From: an uncultured Clostridia bacterium
Lineage (GTDB): Bacteria; Bacillota; Clostridia; Oscillospirales; Acutalibacteraceae
Length of the DNA: 8,491 bases
Assembly (NCBI GenBank): GCA_946410005.1
Contig: CAMJYS010000032.1
Coordinates: 1 to 8,491 of the forward strand
Direction of reading: 5' to 3'
Part shown: piece by piece, positions 1 to 5,130 of the stretch
Numbering within the stretch: position 1 is the first letter of the stretch
How the letters are laid out: the number at the start of each line of letters is the position of its first letter
Position numbers and translations under genes: made by a program
Notes under the pieces: generated by a model
Database searches by the model: none
What the model was told of the DNA's origin: nothing
The model's input: the letters and a program-made list of their open reading frames with translations, nothing else

Positions 1-40
1 ATACGTGTGACTGGAGTTCAGACGTGTGCTCTTCCGATCT
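1..40. other. Illumina TruSeq adapter remnant at contig end
   Basis: Positions 7-40 match the 34-base TruSeq read-2 (index side) adapter as I know it. The reverse complement of 28-40 reads AGATCGGAAGAGC, the universal adapter stem. Positions 1-6 (ATACGT) sit where the sample index would be. This is a library artefact: genomic sequence begins at 41. On the minus strand the tail-assembly reading frame runs on through the adapter without a stop, so an untrimmed gene call would carry a false C-terminus. Confidence 0.97.
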
Positions 41-208
41 ACTTAAATATCCCGGATTCATTTTTACTCTTGGATCATTAAGCGGCACGATTTCATCCGC
101 TGCGTTTGCTAGCCTCATTACTCCTTTTTTATGAACTTCGCCATTTTTATCGATATATCCTTTTGGAAGTTCAAACTCTACTTGCGTTTCAAACGGGGTT
201 GCTGACAT
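41..208 (-). CDS. Phage-tail-like assembly protein (tail assembly chaperone type), N-terminal 56 codons
   Basis: The frame starts at ATG 208-206 and reads MSATPFETQVEFELPKGYID, followed by a K-G-V-M-R-L-A-N-A-A-D-E-I stretch and N-D-P-R-V-K-M-N-P-G-Y-L. This 'LPKGY.D..G..H..GVMRLA.A.DEI.PL.DPRV..NP.YL' pattern is what I recognise from the small 'phage tail assembly protein' encoded beside tube and sheath genes in contractile tail and eCIS loci. Such proteins are thought to help tail tube assembly rather than form part of the particle. It lies 93 bp after the tube stop, in the same direction. No good Shine-Dalgarno lies close to the ATG: AAGGAG is 28 nt upstream, inside a hairpin (233-271). 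The gene is truncated by the contig end, so its length and C-terminus are unknown. The family call is from memory of its conserved pattern. Confidence 0.72.
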
Positions 209-232
209 ACAAAATCACTCTTTCTCTCTAAT

Positions 233-271
233 TTCTCTCCTTACGCCAAAACTAAAAGCGCAAGGAGAGAA
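233..271 (-). promoter_or_regulatory. Intercistronic mRNA hairpin between tube and tail-assembly genes
   Basis: Arms 233-246 and 258-271 enclose an 11-nt loop. On the plus strand one pair is mismatched (A243/C261). In the minus-strand transcript that position becomes a G-U wobble, so all 14 positions pair in the mRNA sense. The 3' arm contains AAGGAG (242-237), 28 nt before the tail-assembly ATG. No U-run follows, so it does not look like a standard intrinsic terminator. It more likely protects or processes the message, or reduces expression of downstream genes relative to the tube. Confidence 0.6.
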
Positions 272-301
272 TAACAATATTGAAAATTTTATTTTTAATT
301 A

Positions 302-826
302 TTAACCTGCTGCTACGCTAACGTCACGTTTAATTCCTTCGTGAGCAAGAACCAAAGTTTCAATCAATATTTCTGAGCTATCTGCACTTAAATCTCCTGA
401 TTGATAACTCTTCGGCCAAGCGTTTATTACGCTCCAGCTTGCTGTAGGATTTGCGCCATTATCAAAAAGCGTAATCGTTGCGTTTACAGGCGTAAAGTTG
501 CTTCCTTCGAGGAAATCGTTAAAGAAGTTATAGAGTAATGGGTTTGAATATAAACCTTTTGTAAGCGTTAAATCACCATAAGATACGAGTCCCGGTAATT
601 TTCTTACTGTTAAATATCCAAATCCGCCTTCTCTGTAAGATGTTTCCTCAACTTCTGTTGAGAAACCTTGAACTTCTTTGAAGGATGTTGTTCCAAGTCC
701 TTCGAAAGTAGCTGTAAATCTAAATCCTCTTAATGGTGAGGATAATCCATTTGTTATAGAAGCACGTGTTGAAAGTACTTCTGTACCTAATTCTTGAATT
801 CCTGAAGTTGCTAATCCATCCGGCAT
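302..826 (-). CDS. Contractile-tail inner tube protein (T4 gp19 / Afp1-Pvc1-like)
   Basis: This 174-aa protein is predicted to form the hexameric rings of the inner tube that the sheath drives through a target membrane. Recognisable family landmarks are PLRGFRFTATFEGL (about residues 31-44), F-K-E-V-Q-G-F followed by E-E-T-S-Y-R-E-G-G (49-69), KLPGLVSYGDLTLTKG (76-91), the W-S-V-I-N-A-W-P-K-S-Y block (130-140) and the C-terminal I-E-T-L-V-L-A-H-E-G (154-163). These match the gp19-like tail tube family seen in eCIS and related contractile tails. Length is typical, if slightly long because of a ~30-residue N-terminal extension. The ATG at 826 follows an AAGGAAGGGG ribosome binding site about 10 nt upstream. 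It lies 35 nt downstream of the sheath stop, so the two are almost certainly co-transcribed. Base composition is visibly richer in G+C than the unknown genes to the right. Confidence 0.93.
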   Translation of the reverse strand: MPDGLATSGIQELGTEVLSTRASITNGLSSPLRGFRFTATFEGLGTTSFKEVQGFSTEVEETSYREGGFGYLTVRKLPGLVSYGDLTLTKGLYSNPLLYNFFNDFLEGSNFTPVNATITLFDNGANPTASWSVINAWPKSYQSGDLSADSSEILIETLVLAHEGIKRDVSVAAG

Positions 827-861
827 TTAAATCTTTCCCCTTCCTTTTTAAAATTTATTTA

Positions 862-2583
862 TTATTCGCCAGTTTTTTGTGTAATTCTGAAGATTACAAA
901 CTCAGCAGGTTTAACCGGTGCTACACCGATTACACAAATTAATCTACCGTTGTCTATATCATCTTTTGACATTGTGTTTGGACCGATATCAACAAAGAAT
1001 GCATCCGCCGGTGATCCTCCAACAAGTGCTCCTGTTCTCCAAACACCTTCTAAGAATAATTCAATTGTTCTCTTTACTCTTGACCAAAGTGTTGCATCGT
1101 TTGGTTCGAATACTACCCAATTTGTATTTGCTTTTATGGATTCTTCCAAATAGATGAACAAACGTCTTACGTTGACATATTTCCAAAGCGGCTTGGACGA
1201 AGCTGTTCTTGCTCCCCAAACTCTTATTCCTGATCCAGGGAATTTTCTTATAAGGTTGACGCCTTTTGGGTTGAGAAGATCTTGTTCGGCAACATTATAA
1301 TTTACAAATAATCCCGTACAATTTGCAACAACTTCATTTGCCGGTGCTTTATGAACACCTCTTGAATTATCGCTTCTTGCATATATACCCATAATTGAAC
1401 CCGAAGGTGGTATAAACGTATCTTTTTTATCAAGTGGGTCAAATACTTGGAGCCACGGATGATACATTGCACAATAATCGCTATCTACAATATCACGATG
1501 TGCCATTATATCTGCTACTGTCTTTGCAGTCATAGGCATATCTAAAACCGCAAATCTGCTTCCAAGTTTTTCGCAATGTGCAACAAGCGAAAGTTGAACA
1601 TTTGCGCTGACAATTCCGGGAACTGCCATAATATTTACGTCTGTATTATCAAGAAATGCCTGTATACCTGTTCTTGAACCTGGGCCTTCGTCTGTTCCGA
1701 TGAAGTCAGCTTCTGTAAGGCTTGATGCAGAACCGTTTAATCCGCCCAAGAAAGATACTTTTATTTCGTCTCCTTCTTTTCCGAATACTTGTCTAATGAC
1801 ATCGATTGGAGCAACTGCACCTTCGGATGGTTGAGCTTTTAAGCTTACCATTTCTGATTTTTCTACAACTTTTTCGATGAATGAAGGTGAAGAAGCATTA
1901 AATGATACTCCATTATATTTTTCAACATCTCCATCGCAATCGACTACAACGTCTAATTCGCATACACGAATTGTGATTTTTGGTAAAAGATTTTCGTCAA
2001 TTACATTTCCTTCAAAAGGTGATTCAAATGTAACCAAGTTTCCTGTTGTGTTTTTGATGACGTTATATTGAACTTCATCAAGTCCTTCAACAGCTACTAC
2101 ATCTCCTACTGCAAATCCTGTTGCATTTTTTAAACGATATCTTGCATCGCCTAAATCTTCAAGTATTTGCGATTTGCTTCCTATTGCATCTTTGAATGTT
2201 ACTATTAATGAATTTCCCCATGCTCCTGGGTTGGTAGCTTGTAAATCAATTACGCCTTCTTTACCTTCTACGCATTTAGCTTTTGCTATAACTGCGTCGG
2301 AAGGAGCAACTCTCATTACGAATGCTTTTGAACCTCCATTAATAAAGAAGTGATTTACTGCATGCGCTAAAAATCTGTATTCGCCAAATTCACTTTCGTG
2401 CAAATAGCCGCCAAATTTACGTTTAAAATCTGCCGGACCTGTGACTAAAATTGGTGCACCTGAAACTGGCCCTCTCTCTGTAACACCTACAAATCCTGCT
2501 ACACTTGTACCTACACCCTGCATTGGGGTCGGGCCGCTGTCAAATTCCTCAACATAGACTCCCGGAGATAAATATTCCGCCAT
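862..2583 (-). CDS. Contractile tail sheath protein (phage sheath / eCIS sheath family)
   Basis: This 573-aa protein is the contractile outer sheath. It begins with the hallmark MAEYLSPGVYVEE, followed by G-V-G-T-S-V-A-G-F-V-G-V-T-E-R-G-P (23-39), a K-F-G-G motif, F-I-N-G-G-S-K-A-F-V-M-R-V (about 80-92) and N-P-G-A-W-G-N (about 118-124). A variable middle domain occupies roughly 125-260. The C-terminal polymerisation domain holds G-I-R-V-W-G-A-R-T, Y-V-N-V-R-R-L-F-I-Y-L-E-E-S-I and A-P-V-K-P-A-E-F-V-I-F-R-I close to the end. The protein is intact at both ends and of normal length for single-chain sheaths. The start is fixed by the conserved N-terminus even though the strong ribosome binding site lies unusually far upstream. 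Tube and tail-assembly genes follow in the same direction. Whether the machine is an eCIS, an R-type tailocin or a myophage tail cannot be settled here, because the baseplate, spike and ATPase genes lie beyond the contig end. Confidence 0.95.
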   Translation of the reverse strand: MAEYLSPGVYVEEFDSGPTPMQGVGTSVAGFVGVTERGPVSGAPILVTGPADFKRKFGGYLHESEFGEYRFLAHAVNHFFINGGSKAFVMRVAPSDAVIAKAKCVEGKEGVIDLQATNPGAWGNSLIVTFKDAIGSKSQILEDLGDARYRLKNATGFAVGDVVAVEGLDEVQYNVIKNTTGNLVTFESPFEGNVIDENLLPKITIRVCELDVVVDCDGDVEKYNGVSFNASSPSFIEKVVEKSEMVSLKAQPSEGAVAPIDVIRQVFGKEGDEIKVSFLGGLNGSASSLTEADFIGTDEGPGSRTGIQAFLDNTDVNIMAVPGIVSANVQLSLVAHCEKLGSRFAVLDMPMTAKTVADIMAHRDIVDSDYCAMYHPWLQVFDPLDKKDTFIPPSGSIMGIYARSDNSRGVHKAPANEVVANCTGLFVNYNVAEQDLLNPKGVNLIRKFPGSGIRVWGARTASSKPLWKYVNVRRLFIYLEESIKANTNWVVFEPNDATLWSRVKRTIELFLEGVWRTGALVGGSPADAFFVDIGPNTMSKDDIDNGRLICVIGVAPVKPAEFVIFRITQKTGE

Positions 2584-2633
2584 AATCGTCTCGGTTCCCT
2601 ACTAACTAATTAGCAAGAACCTTTCACTCCTTT
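2584..2633 (-). promoter_or_regulatory. Sheath gene leader: remote Shine-Dalgarno with bridging hairpin
   Basis: The best ribosome binding site, AAAGGAG at 2633-2627, is 43 nt before the sheath ATG. Two consecutive in-frame TAG codons at 2606-2601 rule out a longer protein. Between them lies an inverted repeat GGTTC (2621-2617) and GAACC (2597-2593), extendable by two G-U pairs, with an inner CTAA/TTAG pairing. If folded, it would shorten the spacing from the Shine-Dalgarno to the ATG to about 14 nt. Folded-spacer start sites of this kind are known in phage T4 (gene 38). The only nearer purine-rich motif is weak (GGGA, GAG). Confidence 0.45.
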
Positions 2634-2697
2634 CTGCAATAAAAAATATAATTTGATTTCGTCTTACAAAATACTAACATTCAAGGTGATTTTAAAT

Positions 2698-2703
2698 ATT
2701 ATA
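2698..2703 (-). promoter_or_regulatory. Possible -10 element for the sheath-tube operon
   Basis: The minus strand reads TATAAT at 2703-2698, about 115 nt upstream of the sheath start and just downstream of the 2718-2734 palindrome. No convincing -35 lies 16-18 bp upstream, and the area is very AT-rich, so this may be chance. If real, the palindrome would cover the -35 area and could act as an operator. Confidence 0.25.
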
Positions 2704-2717
2704 TTTTATAAAACGCC

Positions 2718-2734
2718 AAGGGTTTAAAACCCTT
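2718..2734. terminator. AAGGGTTT/AAACCCTT palindrome, weak terminator or operator
   Basis: This is a 17-bp near-perfect palindrome with arms 2718-2725 and 2727-2734. As RNA it would form a 6-bp stem with a 5-nt loop. It lies about 50 nt after the stop of the unknown 2786-3757 gene and before the sheath. The T-run that suits an intrinsic terminator (2733-2738) is on the plus strand. On the minus strand the tail is GGCGTTTTAT, which is weaker. It may therefore end transcription inefficiently in the minus direction or be a protein-binding site in front of the sheath gene. Confidence 0.4.
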
Positions 2735-2785
2735 TTTTATTAACTATAATATAGGGAAATGAGCCCTAAACTATTGTTAAGCAAA

Positions 2786-3757
2786 TTAATGTTGGCTTTT
2801 TAGAGAGTCCATGATTTTTTTCAATAATTTTTTTAATTCTTTTCTGTCTAGCTTTTTTACTCTCTCTTCTGAAAAATCCTTATTATTTCTATTCTTTTTT
2901 AAAATATTAATCAAAAGATTTCTGAGTTGATTATCTGTATATTTATCAATATTTTCGATATCAAAATCCAGAAAATCTAAAATTCTTTTTCTTCTTATAA
3001 ATGCTTCATCTGCATCTACATACTCTTTTATATCGTTGTTTTTCATCTTTTTTATAAATTCTTCTATACACTTCAAAAGCTCTTTATTATCTTCTTCTTT
3101 TTCTTCTTTAATTTCCTTTAATTTGGAAATTTTTTTATTAATCTCTTTTTTATTGGCATTTTTTTCATTTCTTTTAAATTCCAGAAAATCAATTTGCATA
3201 TCTTCCTGCTTGTCCTGATAGAGTAACTTCTTTTCATCGTCTACAATTCCGTCGTTATCTTCGACAAGCTTTTGGATATTCGATTTATTATTTTTATCGT
3301 ACTTAAAACTGATATTACTGGCTTTGAATTTTTTGTTTTTTCCTCTTGAAGGCCCACCAAAATAAACATTTTCTTTTTCTATTTTGTTTATCGAAACAGC
3401 ATTTTTTTGCGTTATAGACGAAGGGTTAAGCGAAAAACCGATTTCACTATTATTATTTTTATTATACTTTTGATACCCCACAGAAATCGTGCCGAAATTC
3501 GTTTTAACGTTTCCGAAAACAGTCGGCATATCTTCCATATTTCTAGTTTTAGAAGGTATAACAGAGGCAATTTTTATATTTTTTTTCAAAAAATCATATT
3601 TTTTAGAAATGCTATATTCGTAATCTTCTTCGTCGTCGCACCAATTTGCACCATTAATATTCTTGGTAACGTTTGCAACATAACTATCGACAGTATTTTC
3701 TTTTCTATTTTTTGATTTATAACTTTTGCCTTTGCTCTTAAAAGTATAGTCAACCAT
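2786..3757 (-). CDS. Uncharacterised Lys/Glu-rich coiled-coil protein upstream of the sheath gene
   Basis: I do not recognise this 323-aa protein. It has no signal peptide or membrane segment and is probably cytoplasmic. The N-terminal half (1-150) is Asn/Lys/Ser-rich, with some ordered-looking stretches such as M-P-T-V-F-G-N-V-K-T-N-F-G-T-I-S-V-G-Y and N-V-Y-F-G-G-P-S-R-G-K. Residues about 190-245 are highly charged and likely coiled coil. The C-terminus has two similar motifs spaced 30 residues apart, IDKYTDNQLRNLLINIL (270-286) and VKKLDRKELKKLLKKIM (300-316), which loosely recall short SAP/HeH-type helix pairs. The start is well supported: AGGAGA lies 9 nt before ATG 3757. The gene is more AT-rich than the tail genes. 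It is 202 bp upstream of the sheath in the same direction, so a cargo, regulatory or assembly role is conceivable but unproven. It is a real gene judging by its ribosome binding site and long intact frame. Confidence 0.7.
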   Translation of the reverse strand: MVDYTFKSKGKSYKSKNRKENTVDSYVANVTKNINGANWCDDEEDYEYSISKKYDFLKKNIKIASVIPSKTRNMEDMPTVFGNVKTNFGTISVGYQKYNKNNNSEIGFSLNPSSITQKNAVSINKIEKENVYFGGPSRGKNKKFKASNISFKYDKNNKSNIQKLVEDNDGIVDDEKKLLYQDKQEDMQIDFLEFKRNEKNANKKEINKKISKLKEIKEEKEEDNKELLKCIEEFIKKMKNNDIKEYVDADEAFIRRKRILDFLDFDIENIDKYTDNQLRNLLINILKKNRNNKDFSEERVKKLDRKELKKLLKKIMDSLKSQH

Positions 3758-3943
3758 AAAAATTATTCTCCTCTAAAACCGCAAAAATACATTACGATAA
3801 GTATTATCCTCTCCTTTTGACAAAATACAATTTAAATTTGCAAAATAATAACAATTTTTGCTTTTCATAAGCCTTATTTCAGAAAAACTATCTATAAAAT
3901 AGCAAGAAAAAATTATTTTTTGCCACAACTTAAACATATTTGC

Positions 3944-3952
3944 ATTATATCA
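3944..3952 (-). promoter_or_regulatory. Extended -10 promoter candidate for the 323-aa gene
   Basis: The minus strand reads TGATATAAT at 3952-3944, an exact TGnTATAAT extended -10, which can work with a poor -35 (none is visible at the expected place). Transcription would start near 3937 and leave a leader of about 180 nt before ATG 3757. AT-richness makes chance matches common, so confidence is limited. Confidence 0.4.
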
Positions 3953-3985
3953 CTACCTCAAAAAATAATCTATTAATTTTTCACT

Positions 3986-4011
3986 AAATAATCATATAAA
4001 TATGATTATTT
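3986..4011. repeat. 11-bp inverted repeat (AAATAATCATA / TATGATTATTT)
   Basis: Arms 3986-3996 and 4001-4011 match perfectly around a 4-nt centre (TAAA). It lies about 70-100 nt beyond the EndoA stop and just upstream of the candidate promoter for the next gene. It consists mainly of A and T and no clear U-run follows on the minus strand, so it is either a weak EndoA terminator or a DNA-binding site. Confidence 0.4.
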
Positions 4012-4015
4012 TATG

Positions 4016-4035
4016 CATGTTTGCGTATAAACATG
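4016..4035. repeat. 7-bp inverted repeat CATGTTT-N6-AAACATG
   Basis: Arms 4016-4022 and 4029-4035 form a 20-bp dyad next to the 3986-4011 repeat and directly beside a consensus TTGACA (minus strand 4049-4044). As RNA it could be part of the EndoA 3' hairpin pair. As DNA its size and spacing suit a dimeric regulator. There is no further evidence for either. Confidence 0.35.
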
Positions 4036-4082
4036 TTTTAAAATGTCAATTTAAAGGGGATTTTTATGTATTAACCTATATT

Positions 4083-4427
4083 TCACGATAGTCCAAAGCT
4101 TATCGACAACGCCTCGTTTATTTTGTTCATAGATTTTTTGTCGGCTGTACCACGTTTTTCTTTAAGCCGTTTTTTATCAAGTGTCCTCACTTGTTCTAAA
4201 AGAACAACAGAATCTTTTGATAATCCACATCCTCCGGAAGATAAACTTATATGTGTAGGCAAATGAGATTTTGTTTCTTGGCTTGTTATTGCTGCCGCTA
4301 TAACTGTAGGACTGTACTTATTTCCAACATCATTTTGAACTATCAAAACCGGCCGTATTCCGCCTTGTTCAGACCCAACGACAGGACTCAAATCCGCATA
4401 AAATATATCTCCTCTTTTTATTTCCAT
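4083..4427 (-). CDS. ndoA: EndoA/NdoA-type MazF mRNA interferase toxin
   Basis: This 114-aa protein belongs to the MazF/PemK toxin family and is very close in sequence to Bacillus subtilis EndoA, a ribosome-independent endoribonuclease that cuts single-stranded RNA at UACAU. The N-terminus [20 protein letters not shown], followed by [10 protein letters not shown], is the family signature. Arg25 and Thr48, matching the catalytic pair described for B. subtilis MazF, are both present, as are [14 protein letters not shown] and D-K-x-R-L. The start has AAAGGTAGG 9 nt upstream. The length is normal, so the toxin looks active. The usual ribbon-helix-helix antitoxin gene (EndoAI) that sits just upstream in Bacillus is absent: upstream is only a 196-bp divergent promoter region. 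The antitoxin is either elsewhere or missing. Confidence 0.93.
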   Translation of the reverse strand: MEIKRGDIFYADLSPVVGSEQGGIRPVLIVQNDVGNKYSPTVIAAAITSQETKSHLPTHISLSSGGCGLSKDSVVLLEQVRTLDKKRLKEKRGTADKKSMNKINEALSISFGLS

Positions 4428-4555
4428 AATAAAAAACCTACCTTTTTATATGCCAAAAATTTTCTTTAAAAATATTTTTGACCAAATTGGTAAGTTTTAA
4501 TCGTGTAATTCAAAAAACAAAATTGAAAAAAATAATTACTTTTCACAAAAATCAC

Positions 4556-4590
4556 TTGACGCACAATTTTTATATTGTGTATAATCACAA
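4556..4590 (+). promoter_or_regulatory. Sigma-A-type promoter with operator-like CACAA/TTGTG half-sites
   Basis: The -35 TTGACG (4556-4561) and -10 TATAAT (4580-4585) are separated by 18 bp. The spacer is exactly the inverted repeat CACAAT-N6-ATTGTG (4562-4579). A third half-site, CACAA (4586-4590), follows the -10, so TTGTG-TATAAT-CACAA (4575-4590) is a second dyad centred on the -10. Transcription should start near 4592 and give a ~32-nt leader for the 4624-5082 gene. The arrangement strongly suggests repression by a dimeric regulator. Confidence 0.72.
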
Positions 4591-4623
4591 ACGACAACGA
4601 TTTTGAAAGGGGATAACACAAGT

Positions 4624-5082
4624 ATGGCTAGCAAAATGGAAGATCTTATAAATAGCATAGAAGAATCTTACGAGGAATTTCGAAAAGATTTCAAAAAAAA
4701 ATCCGGAGAAAGCATAGAATACTTTATAAAAAAGAAAAAAAGTGATACGGGTAATTACTTAAAAAAGATAAATGAATATATTTCAATAATCAAAGAAAAC
4801 AAGCATTATGTAATTAAGCCCTTCAGTAAATGGGAGGATTATAAAAAAGATCCCATAAAAGATCAATGGTATTTTTTAACACGTGACAAATATAAAGATT
4901 TAATAAATGATTTTGAAGAACTAAGAAAAAATTTATTAGCTAACAAAACATTCGATGGCAAGAAGAAACTTTCTAATGACAGCACAATAAATAGATACGA
5001 AATAAAAAATACTGTGTTTTATCATATCAATGATTTTATTTCATTAATAAAACAAATGCTGAAAATAGATCCATATGAATAA
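4624..5082 (+). CDS. Uncharacterised 152-aa Lys-rich helical protein
   Basis: I do not recognise this protein. It is the only plus-strand gene, divergent from EndoA, and monocistronic: its own promoter lies at 4556-4585 and a strong terminator at 5099-5130. The ATG at 4624 was chosen because AAAGGGG (4606-4612) lies 11 nt upstream. An in-frame TTG at 4603 would precede that site and has none of its own. The sequence is lysine-, isoleucine- and asparagine-rich with no signal peptide or membrane span, and is probably all-helical: an amphipathic N-terminal half with a charged run around 18-40, a W-x-D-Y-K-K / D-Q-W-Y-F-L-T-R-D-K-Y segment in the middle (about 72-91), and a C-terminal helix around Y-H-I-N-D-F-I-S-L-I-K-Q-M. 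It lacks the ribbon-helix-helix or AbrB look of a MazF antitoxin. Composition is as AT-rich as the 2786-3757 gene. Confidence 0.7.
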   Translation: MASKMEDLINSIEESYEEFRKDFKKKSGESIEYFIKKKKSDTGNYLKKINEYISIIKENKHYVIKPFSKWEDYKKDPIKDQWYFLTRDKYKDLINDFEELRKNLLANKTFDGKKKLSNDSTINRYEIKNTVFYHINDFISLIKQMLKIDPYE

Positions 5083-5098
5083 TCATCAAAAAATTTAT

Positions 5099-5130
5099 CC
5101 CAGTAATTTTGTGAATTACTGGGAGTTTTT
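5099..5130. terminator. Bidirectional intrinsic terminator between convergent genes
   Basis: A perfect 10-bp stem, CCCAGTAATT (5099-5108) and AATTACTGGG (5114-5123), has a 5-nt loop. On the plus strand it is followed by AGTTTTT, ending the 4624-5082 transcript 16 nt after its stop. On the minus strand it follows the S1-protein stop directly, with a TTTTTT run a few bases downstream (5095-5090), so it can serve both directions. Confidence 0.88.

Larger units (their letters stand above)
3758..4082. other. AT-rich noncoding region between EndoA and the unknown 323-aa gene
   Basis: These 325 bases carry no convincing gene. They contain two inverted repeats near the EndoA end (3986-4011 and 4016-4035), a perfect TTGACA on the minus strand (4049-4044) without a well-spaced -10, an extended -10 at 3952-3944, and a second possible promoter (GATAAT preceded 16 bp upstream by TTGTAT) around 3805-3832. 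They end in the ribosome binding site of the 323-aa gene. A 9-codon minus-strand frame (3792-3763) overlaps that site but has poor spacing to its own ribosome binding site. Confidence 0.6.

Noticed and set aside
918..1157. Plus-strand frames opposite the sheath gene
   Set aside because: They are antisense to the most conserved part of the sheath coding sequence and have no ribosome site.
41..2583. Type VI secretion or an integrated prophage
   Set aside because: The sheath is a single-chain phage/eCIS type and not a TssB/TssC pair. No integrase, capsid, terminase, lysis gene or attachment site is visible, although the contig end prevents a firm exclusion of a phage.
3407..3715. 102-codon plus-strand frame opposite the 323-aa gene
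   Set aside because: It has no credible ribosome site, an implausible Phe/Ile/Arg-rich composition typical of antisense shadows, and lies wholly inside a better-supported gene.
3763..3792. Nine-codon upstream frame overlapping the ribosome site of the 323-aa gene
   Set aside because: The nearest purine-rich site is about 15 nt away, and such short frames are common by chance in AT-rich DNA.
4481..4491. ACCAAATTGGT palindrome in the EndoA upstream region
   Set aside because: It is only 5 bp per arm with no placement relative to a clear promoter, so too weak to call an operator.
4562..4590. NrdR box or Rex site at the 152-aa gene promoter
   Set aside because: The arms CACAAT/ATTGTG resemble an NrdR box but the centre is 6 nt and not 2. 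TTGTG-N6-CACAA resembles a Rex site but the gap between arms is 2 nt too short. The regulator is left unnamed.
4603..4623. Upstream TTG start that would add seven residues to the 152-aa protein
   Set aside because: The Shine-Dalgarno AAAGGGG (4606-4612) lies after this codon, so ribosomes would start at ATG 4624.
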